Source: an uncultured Eubacterium sp. (lineage in GTDB: Bacteria > Bacillota > Clostridia > Lachnospirales > Lachnospiraceae). Taken from it: a DNA stretch of 44,270 nt. The position numbers and the translations under genes are program-made. Positions 33,824 to 43,100 of the stretch are shown here, piece after piece; position 1 is the stretch's first letter, and every line of letters begins with the position of its first letter. The notes under the pieces were generated by a model. That model had not been told where the DNA came from. It saw only the letters and a list, made by a program, of their open reading frames with translations, and did no database searches. The stretch spans positions 1 through 44,270 of the forward strand of contig NZ_CALGRE010000009.1 in assembly GCF_937958975.1 (NCBI RefSeq), given 5' to 3'.

Positions 33824-36800
33824 CTATCTTGTTGCCGCATAGAATGCTTCTATCTGTGCCTGTTCCGGATTCAAACCTTTTTCTTCCATCTTTGCAATAG
33901 CATTCAATATCTTCTTATAATCATAAGGAATTATCTTTTTGAATTTTGGTAGGTATTCTTCAAAATGTTCTAATATTTCCTTACCTTTAACGGAATTGGT
34001 ATACTTTACATGTTCCTCCAACATTCCCTTGAGTTCTAATACGTCATACTTATTTGAAAGTTCCTCAGTAGATACCAAAGTTTTATTTACTTTTCTATAA
34101 AGGTCATTGTTTTCATCCAATACATAAGCAACACCACCGCTCATTCCGGCTGCAAAATTCTTTCCAACTTTTCCGATAACTGCGACACGTCCACCTGTCA
34201 TGTATTCACAACCATGGTCACCGACACCCTCAACAACTGCCGTTGCACCTGAGTTTCTCACACAGAAACGCTCACCTGCTACGCCGCCAATATATGCTTT
34301 ACCACTGGTTGCACCATAAAGGGCAACATTTCCGATAATAATATTTTCATCCTGCTTAAACGTGGATTCCTTTGGATGCTTCACAACAATCTTTCCACCT
34401 GACAAACCTTTTCCAAGGTAGTCATTACTGTCACCTGTAAGCTCGATTGTCATACCATTTGGTATAAACGCACCAAAACTCTGTCCACCGGCGCCATTAC
34501 ATCTTATCATATACATATCATCATCTAATGTATCATGATACTTCTTTGTAATTTCCGAACCAAAGATTGTTCCAAAAGACCGGTCAATATTTGTGACATC
34601 TACTTCTACAGATGCTGCTTTTTTGGCATCTAATGCCTTTCCTAATTTCTTAAGAAGAACTGTCATATCCTTTGTCTTTTCCAGTTCAAAGTCATACTCA
34701 TTTTTCTTTAAATATTCAACTCTCTTGTCTGCAAAATCCGTATTCAAAATCCTTGACAGACACACTTCTTTTGCCCTATCAGACTCGATATTTTCTTTCA
34801 CTCTTAATAAATCTGCTCTTCCAATCAGCTCATCTAATGTTTTAACACCTAACTTAGCCATATATTCTCTAAGTTCCTGAGCGATAAATTTCATAAAGTT
34901 TACAACATACTCCGGTTTTCCTTGAAATCTCTTTCTGAGTTCCGGATTCTGCGTTGCCACGCCTACAGGACAGGTATCCAGGTTACATACCCTCATCATA
35001 ACGCATCCCATAGTAACAAGAGGTGCTGTTGCAAATCCATACTCCTCTGCTCCGAGCATTGCCGCAATAGCCACATCTCTACCACTCATTAACTTACCGT
35101 CTGTCTCAACAACAACTTTATTTCTGAGTCCATTTGCAATTAATGTCTGATGTGCTTCCGCAAGACCCAACTCCCAAGGAAGCCCTGCATTATAAATAGA
35201 GTTTTCCGGTGCAGCTCCTGTACCGCCGTCAAATCCTGAAACTAAAATAACTTGTGCTCCTGCTTTTGCCACACCTGCCGCCACAGTACCAACACCTGCT
35301 TCCGAAACAAGTTTAACCGAAATGCGGGCATCTCTGTTAGAGTTTTTCAAATCATAAATAAGCTGCGCCAAATCCTCAATAGAATATATATCATGATGTG
35401 GTGGTGGTGAAATCAGGCTAACTCCCGGTGTAGAATATCTGGTCTTTGCTATCCAAGGATAAACTTTCTTTCCGGGCAGATGTCCACCTTCACCCGGTTT
35501 TGCTCCCTGAGCCATCTTAATCTGAATTTCCTCGGCGCTCACTAAATATCTTGATGTAACTCCAAAACGTCCCGAAGCAACCTGTTTAATCTTTGAACAT
35601 TTATTCAGTCCGTCTTCTCCAATCGTAAGACGTTCGATAGACTCTCCTCCTTCACCTGAATTAGAACGTCCTCCTATCATATTCATTGCAATTGCCATTG
35701 TCTCATGTGCTTCCTGAGAAATGGAACCATAAGACATAGCTCCTGTCTTGAATCTCTTCATAATAGATTCAACACTCTCTACCTGCTCGATAGGAATACC
35801 TCCATCCTCCGGATAGTTAAAGTCTATAAGACCTCTCAAATGAACCGGCGCCATTTCTTCATCTATCATATGAGTATACTGTTTAAACAACTCATAATTA
35901 TCCGTCCAAGTTGCCTGCTGTAATGTATGAATCGTTGCAGGATTATATTTATGTTCCTCTTTTCCACTTCTTAGTTTGTGGTCACCATTACTTTCTAATG
36001 TCAAATCAACATCAAGTCCTAATGGGTCAAATGCTTTCGAGTGAAGCTTCTCAACGTTATCCTCAATGTCTTTCATTGTAATACCTTCCACACGGCTTAC
36101 TGTTCCTGTGAAATATTTATCAATGACTTCTTTCGAAATACCAATTGCCTCAAAAATCTGAGACCCCTGATAGGACTGAATCGTTGAAATTCCCATCTTA
36201 GATGCTATCTTAACGATACCGCCGAGAACTGCCTCATTATAATCATCAATGGCTGCATATGGGTCTTTATTAATCATCCCCTCGTCCACCATCTGTTTAA
36301 TCGTCTCATGTGCAAGATAAGGATTGATTGCACTGGCACCATACCCCAAAAGTGTAGCAAAATGATGTACTGCTCTTGGCTCGCCACTCTCAAGAACTAA
36401 GGACAGGGTTGTTCTCTTCTTCGTCTTAACCAAATACTGATGTACCGCCGAAACCGCAAGAAGAGATGGAATCTGTACATGGTACTCGTCTACTCCCCTG
36501 TCAGAAAGTATAATAATATTCGCTCCATCCTTATGTGCCTTGTCTACATTTACAAATACCTGGTCAATCGCTTTTTCAAGAGAAATTCCTTTATAATAAA
36601 TAATTGGAACGACTGCTGTCTTAAATCCCGGTACATTAATATTTTTTAATTTCAAAATATCTGTGTTCGTTAAAATAGGATGTTTAATTTTAAGCACCTT
36701 ACAATTTTCCGGCTGTTCCTCAAGAATATTACCATCCTTGCCAATATAGACAGATGTAGAAGTCACAATTTCTTCTCTAATGGCATCGATAGGTGGATTT

Positions 36801-38371
36801 GTAACCTGTGCAAACAACTGCTTAAAATAATTAAACAATGGATGCGTTTTTTCACTCAGCACGGCAAGTGGTGTATCCTTACCCATTGCCATTGTCGCCT
36901 CTATTCCATTATTTGCCATAGGAATAATTCTCTTTAAATCCTCAAATGTAAATCCAAAAGTTTTCTGCAATCTCTGCCTTTCTTCTTTTTCGAATGTTTC
37001 AACTCTTACATTTGGAATATTAATATCTTTTAAGTACACAAGATTATTGTTTAACCATTCTCCATATGGTTTTCTTGCCGCATAACTTTCTTTCAACTCA
37101 TCATCATCTATTAACTTTCCGTTAACCGTGTCTACCAGCAGCATACGTCCCGGACGCAGTCTCTCCTTAACAACAATCTTAGCCGGATTAATATCCAAAA
37201 CACCGACTTCCGAAGATAAAATCAAATAATCATCATTTGTAATGTAATATCTTGACGGTCTTAATCCGTTTCTATCTAAGATAGCGCCCATATAATCTCC
37301 ATCGGAAAAAAGTATAGATGCGGGACCATCCCAAGGCTCCATCATTGTGGCATAATATTGATAGAAATCCTTCTTTGTCTGACTGATGGTATCATTTTTC
37401 TCCCAAGGTTCAGGAATACACATCATAACCGCTAAAGGAAGTTCCACTCCATTCATTACCAAAAATTCTAATGTATTATCCAGCATTGCCGAATCTGAAC
37501 CTTCTACATCGACAACAGGCATAACCTTCTGAAGAGAATTTTGCATATACTCACTGGACATTGACTCCTCTCTTGCAAGCATATTATCAGCATTTCCACG
37601 AATTGTATTAATTTCTCCATTATGAACAATGAATCTGTTTGGATGCGCACGTCTCCAGCTTGGCTGTGTATTGGTAGAAAATCTGGAATGTACCAATGCG
37701 ATTGCTGAATCATAGTTTTTATCCATTAAATCGGCAAAAAATGAGCCTAACTGGTCTACCAGAAACATTCCCTTATATACGATAGTTCTACTTGACAATG
37801 AAACTGTATAAGTACCTGTATTACTGTGAGAGAAAACTCTTCTTACTATGTAAAGCATACGGTCAAAAGGCAGACCCTTTTCTACATTTTCCGGTTTTTT
37901 TATAAAACATTGCATAATGCAAGGCATGCACTCCAACGCTTTTGTTCCAAGGACTTCCGGATGGACAGGAACCTGTCGCCAGCCGAGAAACTCTAATCCT
38001 TCCTTTTCCGTTATTATTTCAATCATCTTCATTTCACGATTGCGTTTCAACTCATCCTGTGGCATAAAGAACATTCCCACACCATATTCTCTCTCTCCAC
38101 CAATATCAAATCCTAAGGATTTGGTCACTTTTTTAAAAAACTTATGAGAAATCTGCAGCATAATACCTACGCCGTCTCCGGTTTTTCCCTCAGCATCCTT
38201 TCCCGCACGATGTTCTAAGTTTTCTACAATCCTTAACGCATTCTCTACCGTTTCATGACTTTTCACGCCCTTAATATTCACTACAGCACCAATACCGCAA
38301 TTGTCATGTTCAAAGCGTTCGTCATACAATCCATTTTCTTTCGCCTGTTTGAATAATACATTCTGATTCAT
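33824..38371 (-). CDS. gltB: Glutamate synthase large subunit
   Basis: GltB forms two glutamates from glutamine and 2-oxoglutarate. The 1515-residue protein from the ATG at 38371 starts with a 24-residue propeptide, cut before C25 (HDNCGIGAVV), the nucleophile of the class II amidotransferase. The FMN synthase barrel holds the 3Fe-4S cysteines (CNLDTCPVG), and the C-terminal GXGXG beta helix follows (GGQSFGAFIPNGM). AGGAGG lies 7 nt upstream; the longer frame from 38410 runs through a terminator-like hairpin and is unlikely. It makes one transcript with gltD. Confidence 0.97.
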   Translation of the reverse strand: MNQNVLFKQAKENGLYDERFEHDNCGIGAVVNIKGVKSHETVENALRIVENLEHRAGKDAEGKTGDGVGIMLQISHKFFKKVTKSLGFDIGGEREYGVGMFFMPQDELKRNREMKMIEIITEKEGLEFLGWRQVPVHPEVLGTKALECMPCIMQCFIKKPENVEKGLPFDRMLYIVRRVFSHSNTGTYTVSLSSRTIVYKGMFLVDQLGSFFADLMDKNYDSAIALVHSRFSTNTQPSWRRAHPNRFIVHNGEINTIRGNADNMLAREESMSSEYMQNSLQKVMPVVDVEGSDSAMLDNTLEFLVMNGVELPLAVMMCIPEPWEKNDTISQTKKDFYQYYATMMEPWDGPASILFSDGDYMGAILDRNGLRPSRYYITNDDYLILSSEVGVLDINPAKIVVKERLRPGRMLLVDTVNGKLIDDDELKESYAARKPYGEWLNNNLVYLKDINIPNVRVETFEKEERQRLQKTFGFTFEDLKRIIPMANNGIEATMAMGKDTPLAVLSEKTHPLFNYFKQLFAQVTNPPIDAIREEIVTSTSVYIGKDGNILEEQPENCKVLKIKHPILTNTDILKLKNINVPGFKTAVVPIIYYKGISLEKAIDQVFVNVDKAHKDGANIIILSDRGVDEYHVQIPSLLAVSAVHQYLVKTKKRTTLSLVLESGEPRAVHHFATLLGYGASAINPYLAHETIKQMVDEGMINKDPYAAIDDYNEAVLGGIVKIASKMGISTIQSYQGSQIFEAIGISKEVIDKYFTGTVSRVEGITMKDIEDNVEKLHSKAFDPLGLDVDLTLESNGDHKLRSGKEEHKYNPATIHTLQQATWTDNYELFKQYTHMIDEEMAPVHLRGLIDFNYPEDGGIPIEQVESVESIMKRFKTGAMSYGSISQEAHETMAIAMNMIGGRSNSGEGGESIERLTIGEDGLNKCSKIKQVASGRFGVTSRYLVSAEEIQIKMAQGAKPGEGGHLPGKKVYPWIAKTRYSTPGVSLISPPPHHDIYSIEDLAQLIYDLKNSNRDARISVKLVSEAGVGTVAAGVAKAGAQVILVSGFDGGTGAAPENSIYNAGLPWELGLAEAHQTLIANGLRNKVVVETDGKLMSGRDVAIAAMLGAEEYGFATAPLVTMGCVMMRVCNLDTCPVGVATQNPELRKRFQGKPEYVVNFMKFIAQELREYMAKLGVKTLDELIGRADLLRVKENIESDRAKEVCLSRILNTDFADKRVEYLKKNEYDFELEKTKDMTVLLKKLGKALDAKKAASVEVDVTNIDRSFGTIFGSEITKKYHDTLDDDMYMIRCNGAGGQSFGAFIPNGMTIELTGDSNDYLGKGLSGGKIVVKHPKESTFKQDENIIIGNVALYGATSGKAYIGGVAGERFCVRNSGATAVVEGVGDHGCEYMTGGRVAVIGKVGKNFAAGMSGGVAYVLDENNDLYRKVNKTLVSTEELSNKYDVLELKGMLEEHVKYTNSVKGKEILEHFEEYLPKFKKIIPYDYKKILNAIAKMEEKGLNPEQAQIEAFYAATR

Positions 38372-38389
38372 GATATATCCTCCTAATGT

Positions 38390-38441
38390 AAAAAGGGTGC
38401 AAAGAAACACATAGCAATCGCTACGGTACGCCTTTGCACCC
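38390..38441 (-). promoter_or_regulatory. Terminator-like hairpin in the gltB leader
   Basis: On the minus strand GGGTGCAAAG pairs with CTTTGCACCC (38395-38404 and 38432-38441), with an inner TAGC-GATT-GCTA stem, and is followed by five T (38390-38394). The gltB ribosome site begins 5 nt later. It lies downstream of a good promoter, so it may be an attenuator for gltB; it also ends any read-through from rpoD. Confidence 0.65.
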
Positions 38442-38460
38442 TCTTTATTTACTACTTAAT

Positions 38461-38489
38461 TTTATAAACTATTTTCAAAGAAAAATCAA
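38461..38489 (-). promoter_or_regulatory. gltB promoter
   Basis: TTGATT (38484-38489) and TATAAA (38461-38466) on the minus strand are 17 bp apart. Transcription would begin near 38454, upstream of the leader hairpin, giving an 80-nt leader. Confidence 0.65.
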
Positions 38490-38590
38490 GTAAAATTAAG
38501 TTTTAGTGTATTTTTTTATTATTATATTAAGCTATCGTCTGATTCAACTTACTATTTTATAAAAAATCCTTTAATTATTAAGCATTTTTC

Positions 38591-39844
38591 TTAATCATTT
38601 AAAAAGTCTTTAATTTTTTTGCTTCTGACAGGATTACGCAGCTTTCTCAAAGCCTTCGCCTCAATCTGTCTGATACGCTCTCTTGTGACATTAAAAATCT
38701 TGCCAACCTCTTCAAGCGTCCTCGGATGTCCATCTCTTAATCCGAATCTTAAAATGATGACTTCTCTCTCTCTATCCTTTAAATCCTGTAACAACACATC
38801 AATATGTTCACGGAGCATAACCGATTCGATATTCGCTTCCGGTGTAACCGTATTGTTATCTGCCACAAAATCTCCAAGATTGGAATCATCTTCCTCGCCA
38901 ATCGGTGTTTCAAGTGATGCAGGTTTCCTGGCTATCTGCATGATTTCCAAAACCTTTTCCTCTGTCATATCCAATGCATCTGCCAATTCCTTTGTAGATG
39001 GCTCATACCCCAATTCTAATGTAAGTTTTCTCTGCATCTTTGACATTCTGTTAATGGTTTCTACCATATGAACCGGCACACGAATTGTTCTCGCATGGTC
39101 TGCCAATGCTCTGGTAACCGACTGTCTAATCCACCAGGTTGCGTATGTACTTAACTTATAACCCTTTGTGTAATCAAATTTTTCTACACCCTTAATAAGG
39201 CCCAGATTTCCCTCCTGAACCAAATCAAGAAAACTCATACCACGCCCTGTATATCTCTTTGCAATACTAACTACAAGACGTAAATTCGCATTTATTAACT
39301 TTTCCTTTGCGAGCATATCGCCCTCTGTCTTACGCTTTGCAAGCTCAAGTTCTTCTTCTGCTGTCAACAAAGCTACTGTACCAATCTCTTTTAAGTACAT
39401 TCTCACGGGGTCTTCTGTTCCTACACCCTCGAGCAAATCTACAGCATCTAATTCTACTGCCTCATCATCATCGTTTTCAAAGTCCTCGTCTGTAGGTCCC
39501 AGTAAGTCGTCCGCATCGACATCAACCAATGCTATCTCCTCATCCGTAGGCTCAGTTACTAAATCAATTTCACTCAATTCTTCCTCCGGATTATCCGGTT
39601 CTGCTCCATCTGCTGTCTTTGGCTTTTCATCGACATCTGCACTCTTAGATTCTGCATCGATATCAGACATGACAACACTAATATTACTTTCACTTAATCT
39701 TGCAAGAATAGTTATCTCCTGCTTTGCTGTAAGCTTGTCCTCTGAGAAAAATTTTTTTATCTCAGATGTTGTTATCTGATTATCTTTGTTCTGACATTTT
39801 TCAACTAGCTCTTCAATTTTTTGATTAAAATCTTGTTGTTTCAA
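38591..39844 (-). CDS. rpoD: RNA polymerase primary sigma factor
   Basis: The 417-residue housekeeping sigma factor recognises the -10/-35 boxes seen across this window. Regions are in order: 1.1-like N-terminus, an acidic linker (about residues 60-140), 1.2 (DPVRMYLKEIG), 2.4 (STYATWWIRQSVTRALAD), 3, and 4.2 (TLEEVGKIFNVTRERIRQIE). It starts with TTG at 39844, 7 nt after AAAGGA; no ATG or GTG fits as well. dnaG, often just upstream of rpoD, is not here; instead a small membrane protein gene precedes it. Confidence 0.96.
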   Translation of the reverse strand: MKQQDFNQKIEELVEKCQNKDNQITTSEIKKFFSEDKLTAKQEITILARLSESNISVVMSDIDAESKSADVDEKPKTADGAEPDNPEEELSEIDLVTEPTDEEIALVDVDADDLLGPTDEDFENDDDEAVELDAVDLLEGVGTEDPVRMYLKEIGTVALLTAEEELELAKRKTEGDMLAKEKLINANLRLVVSIAKRYTGRGMSFLDLVQEGNLGLIKGVEKFDYTKGYKLSTYATWWIRQSVTRALADHARTIRVPVHMVETINRMSKMQRKLTLELGYEPSTKELADALDMTEEKVLEIMQIARKPASLETPIGEEDDSNLGDFVADNNTVTPEANIESVMLREHIDVLLQDLKDREREVIILRFGLRDGHPRTLEEVGKIFNVTRERIRQIEAKALRKLRNPVRSKKIKDFLND

Positions 39845-39909
39845 TACAGTATCCTTTCTTCCTTACGAAACTTTTGTTTCCCTTTAAAGTATCTGTCGGT
39901 CCACATTAT

Positions 39910-39937
39910 ATTATACACAAAAAACAGCTAGTGTAAA
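39910..39937 (-). promoter_or_regulatory. rpoD promoter
   Basis: On the minus strand TTTACA (39932-39937) and TATAAT (39910-39915) are 16 bp apart. The -35 lies in the loop of the preceding terminator hairpin, so the two signals overlap. Confidence 0.55.
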
Positions 39938-39946
39938 CACACTAGC
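39918..39946 (-). terminator. Terminator of the small membrane protein gene
   Basis: GCTAGTGT-AAAC-ACACTAGC (39927-39946) is followed on the minus strand by a run of T. A T run on the plus side also makes it able to work both ways. Confidence 0.88.
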
Positions 39947-39990
39947 CCATTTTTTTTGTTATTTTGTTGAAAATTACTATATTTTATATT

Positions 39991-40407
39991 TTATTTGTCC
40001 TTTTCCAAATCATCTGGCGATACAATTGGTGACCATCCGTCATTTTGCCCCGGATATTCCTCTGTTATCGTTTCACCTTTTTTGTTTGTCTTAGGTTCGC
40101 TTCTCTGTGTTTCTTCTATTACAGATACGTTATCCCAGAAATTCGTTTCTTTATTCTTATCTTTTTTCTTAGAACCCGATTTTTTCTTTGTTGACTCTTC
40201 ATCACCTACCGGTAAATCCTGAGGGTCTGTCGCTTTATCTGCATTCTTATCTGCAATTGTTGTCTCTGTTGATACTGTGGTAGTTACCGTGCTTTCTTTT
40301 TCTTTATCATCTTTATTATTTCTACCCACAACAACAAGTATAACAATAACAATTAAAATAACTGCAACTACAGCTATCGCAATAATATTTTTCTTTTTCT
40401 TATCCAT
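39991..40407 (-). CDS. Single-pass membrane protein of unknown function
   Basis: The 138-residue protein starts with a basic stretch (MDKKKKN) and one membrane helix (about residues 8-27), then a long polar, low-complexity region rich in Thr, Lys, Asp and Glu. No fold or domain is recognised; the orientation is probably short basic tail inside and low-complexity part outside. AGGAGG precedes the ATG. It is followed by its own terminator, just before rpoD. Confidence 0.7.
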   Translation of the reverse strand: MDKKKKNIIAIAVVAVILIVIVILVVVGRNNKDDKEKESTVTTTVSTETTIADKNADKATDPQDLPVGDEESTKKKSGSKKKDKNKETNFWDNVSVIEETQRSEPKTNKKGETITEEYPGQNDGWSPIVSPDDLEKDK

Positions 40408-40455
40408 CTTTTATCCTCCTGCTAACAACTTCTAATTATTTTGTGTGATAAATTT

Positions 40456-41265
40456 CTAAAATTGTCCCAAATCACTTATAATTTTTGCAATCGCATTTTC
40501 AGTATTTCTCACTGTTATCCTATCTGCAACCGCTTTTACACTATCCAGGGCATTTCCTACTGCATAACCGATATCCGCACACTTTAAGAGAGTAATATCA
40601 TTTTCATAATCTCCGATACCCACTGTTGTATGAATATCCCTATCCAAATGTTCTTTCAAGTATCGTACTGCGACACCCTTTCCACTATCCACACTGTTTA
40701 TTTCAATACCATTCGCCCAACTCGAATCAAAACAAAATTTATCACCAAATTTTTGTTTTAAATCTTTTTGTACGATAGATGTCATATCTTCATGCTGGAT
40801 AATGACCATTTTTAGTTGTGTATCAGATAACTTGTCCATATATTCTCTTAATGCATTACTATCACTGTGATGGTCTCTTGCTATGAAACCTGAGCTTTCA
40901 AATGTCTTACCATCATCCTTCAGACCGTTTAACCAGTATTCTCCAACCTCAGGCCAAGTCTTATGTATATATGACAATAGTTCAAAACAGTCTTTTTTGT
41001 TCATTGGCCATGTATTTAATAACTTTCCTGTCTGCTCGTCATATAGTATTGTCCCATTTAAAGATACAATTGGTGCATTACTATGAAATTTCTCCCGAAA
41101 CAGCTTTGCATGGTCTGGAAATCTACCTGTGGCAAGCGTAAACAACCCACCTTCCTCCTGAAAGTATTTGATTGCTCTCGCATTTTCATCTGATAGTTTT
41201 CCCTGCTCATATGTCAGTGTTCCATCACAATCTGTGCAAATTAAGTATCCCGTAAATTTTCCCAT
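40456..41265 (-). CDS. Cof-type HAD hydrolase
   Basis: The 269-residue protein is a type IIB HAD phosphatase: CTDCDGTLTYE near the start, LATGRFPDHA (motif II), a C2 cap, and VGIGDYENDITLLKCADIGYAVGNA at the C-terminus. Such enzymes act on sugar phosphates or flavin/thiamine intermediates; the substrate is unknown. Of two close ATGs the inner one at 41265 is 9 nt after AGGA and is preferred; the outer one at 41271 is only 3 nt away. Confidence 0.88.
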   Translation of the reverse strand: MGKFTGYLICTDCDGTLTYEQGKLSDENARAIKYFQEEGGLFTLATGRFPDHAKLFREKFHSNAPIVSLNGTILYDEQTGKLLNTWPMNKKDCFELLSYIHKTWPEVGEYWLNGLKDDGKTFESSGFIARDHHSDSNALREYMDKLSDTQLKMVIIQHEDMTSIVQKDLKQKFGDKFCFDSSWANGIEINSVDSGKGVAVRYLKEHLDRDIHTTVGIGDYENDITLLKCADIGYAVGNALDSVKAVADRITVRNTENAIAKIISDLGQF

Positions 41266-41461
41266 GTTCATTCTTCCTGTTCTTTTTCAATATCTCTTCC
41301 TTACTCGCACACCATATTATTATAACAAAAATAATATCTCTATTCAATATCTTCATTTCATATAGCGCTTCCCATTTGCATTTATTATGTTTTATCCTAA
41401 ATTAATTTGCAAGTAATCAGATTTTAATATGGTAGTCTATTTTAAATTTATTATTTTTACT

Positions 41462-41490
41462 TTCACGCATTTTTAACTACGACATATAAT
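41462..41490 (+). promoter_or_regulatory. Promoter of the SOD-like gene
   Basis: TTCACG (41462-41467) and TATAAT (41485-41490) are 17 bp apart. Transcription would start near 41497, 20 nt before the ATG. The rest of the 41272-41461 gap holds nothing I recognise. Confidence 0.6.
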
Positions 41491-41516
41491 ATAAAAAAAT
41501 ATGGATAATCTTTCAT

Positions 41517-41996
41517 ATGAATTATAGAACATCTTTTATGCACATATTAAATAACACATGCCCTGCCGCTTATGCCAATATTTGCGGCAATGAAAATAAT
41601 CCCGATTTAAATGGTACTGTATGTTTTTACGACGTTCCCTGCAGCGGTACTTTAGTAAAAGCAGAAATCAGAAATCTCCCGGATATGTCAAATGAATATC
41701 CAAGCGCTTTTTACGGTATGCATATACACGAAAACGGAGACTGTTCTCTTCCCTTCGATAAAACGGGAAATCATTATAATCCCTGTGACTTTCCACACCC
41801 AATGCATGCAGGAGATATGCCGCCGCTTCTCGGAAGTCACGGCTATGCCTACTCTGTATTTTACACTGGAAGATTTATGATAAAGGATATTGTTGGACGC
41901 TCCGTAATTATTCACGGTTCACCAGATGACTTTACTACACAGCCATCCGGCAACTCCGGTGAAAAAATTGGTTGTGGTACTATTTATAGTTGTTAG
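41517..41996 (+). CDS. Cu/Zn superoxide dismutase family protein
   Basis: The 159-residue protein matches the SOD1 fold with all metal ligands: copper H69, H71 (GMHIHENGDC), bridging H86 (GNHYNPC) and H133 (IIHGSPDD); zinc H94, H97 and D100 (HPMHAGD). Cysteines C76 and C153 fit the structural disulfide. The active-site Arg of SOD1 corresponds to Lys (K150). No signal peptide is seen, so it appears cytosolic, unusual for bacterial Cu/Zn enzymes. The ribosome site before the ATG is weak; an ATG at codon 8 is a less likely start. Confidence 0.88.
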   Translation: MNYRTSFMHILNNTCPAAYANICGNENNPDLNGTVCFYDVPCSGTLVKAEIRNLPDMSNEYPSAFYGMHIHENGDCSLPFDKTGNHYNPCDFPHPMHAGDMPPLLGSHGYAYSVFYTGRFMIKDIVGRSVIIHGSPDDFTTQPSGNSGEKIGCGTIYSC

Positions 41997-42025
41997 ATGT
42001 AACTATTTTGTATCAAGGATAATTT

Positions 42026-42829
42026 TCAAGCCTGCTTTCTTGGTTTCTTCGGCGTATAAGGTTGGGATTTTTGTCCGGTAATATCCCGAATAATAATAAA
42101 TGGTGTCATCTCATCATCCTGACCCGCCGGATTATCCCTGATATAGGCAGCAAGGTCTTCGTCAGAAATGTCCTTCAACATCTTACATTTCCCAAGAATA
42201 TTGACACTTATATCATTTGCATCCACAATCATAGAAGGAATGTGAAACTCCTCAAAAATCTCATCACAAACCTCACCGGCTTTTTGAGGTACAAGAATCG
42301 CCATAGTGCTATATTCTTTAAACGCAGAATGACTATAAAAACCATCAATTTCTGCCGATTCCTCTCCCAGAATTTTATAAAATATTCCATGTTTTCCTAT
42401 CAGTTTTCCAAACATTCCCACAACACCTGCGTATAAAACTTTTCCCATACCATTCATATCAATCATTAATTGCAGCTTATATGGTTCTGTAATGCCGATA
42501 CCACTCTCTGTTTTCTTGCCAAACTTACTCATCAGTTTTGTAATTCCTGATAGCTTCATATCTTCCATATGAATAACATTTTGCTGACATATGGAAATTA
42601 CTTTTTCACTAATGCTTAATATATCTCCCTCCTGAACAAAAGGAGCCACATATTGTCTTATCAATTCAATATAGTCTTCTCCTTCTTCTACAAAATGCGT
42701 TTTCATGCCATAACGTTCATAAACTCGTCCATTTACCTCCAATGTACCACGAACATAATATTCAATATTACCTTTTTTATGGTAATTCACCTGCTCATTT
42801 AAATTTCCCTCATAAAAATAGTTTGCCAT
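42026..42829 (-). CDS. CofE-like (F420-0:gamma-glutamyl ligase family) protein
   Basis: The 267-residue protein resembles the F420-0:glutamyl ligase family: EGDILSISEKVISI near the N-terminal third, a glycine-rich middle (GIGITEPYKLQLMID), and a C-terminal DANDISVNILG segment. In other organisms the family adds glutamate to coenzyme F420, but no other F420 gene is in the window and Clostridia generally lack F420, so a different amide-bond role is likely. AGGAGG lies 10 nt before the ATG at 42829; the longer frame from 42871 is not supported. Confidence 0.75.
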   Translation of the reverse strand: MANYFYEGNLNEQVNYHKKGNIEYYVRGTLEVNGRVYERYGMKTHFVEEGEDYIELIRQYVAPFVQEGDILSISEKVISICQQNVIHMEDMKLSGITKLMSKFGKKTESGIGITEPYKLQLMIDMNGMGKVLYAGVVGMFGKLIGKHGIFYKILGEESAEIDGFYSHSAFKEYSTMAILVPQKAGEVCDEIFEEFHIPSMIVDANDISVNILGKCKMLKDISDEDLAAYIRDNPAGQDDEMTPFIIIRDITGQKSQPYTPKKPRKQA

Positions 42830-42883
42830 AATAATGATTCCTCCTATCTTATTTCTAACATAGGCTCTCATTTTCGATTACCA

Positions 42884-42934
42884 TAAAGAAAAAAGAACCT
42901 TCTGTCTGACACTTATACTATCAGACAGAAGGTT
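42884..42934 (-). terminator. Terminator of the truncated repeat-protein gene
   Basis: A perfect 14-bp stem (42896-42909 and 42921-42934) pairs AACCTTCTGTCTGA with its complement; on the minus strand a T-rich run follows. The stretch 42935-43100 between it and the gene holds nothing else recognisable. Confidence 0.92.
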
Positions 42935-43100
42935 TCAATACCTTCATATTCAATGTACTATTTCTTATAAAATACTTGAGATAAATTATATATTTTATAG
43001 ATACTCTTTCAAAAATTTAGCTATCACATAGAAAAAATTTTCTCCTATCCTTTACTTTGTTTTATTTCTATCCTTAATCCCCCATTCTAAAATAATACGT

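Noticed and set aside
38372..38590. T-box or glutamine riboswitch in the gltB leader
   Set aside because: The GGGTG...TACCG resemblance lacks the contiguous T-box TGGN motif, there is no room for stem I, and no glnA-type core is seen.
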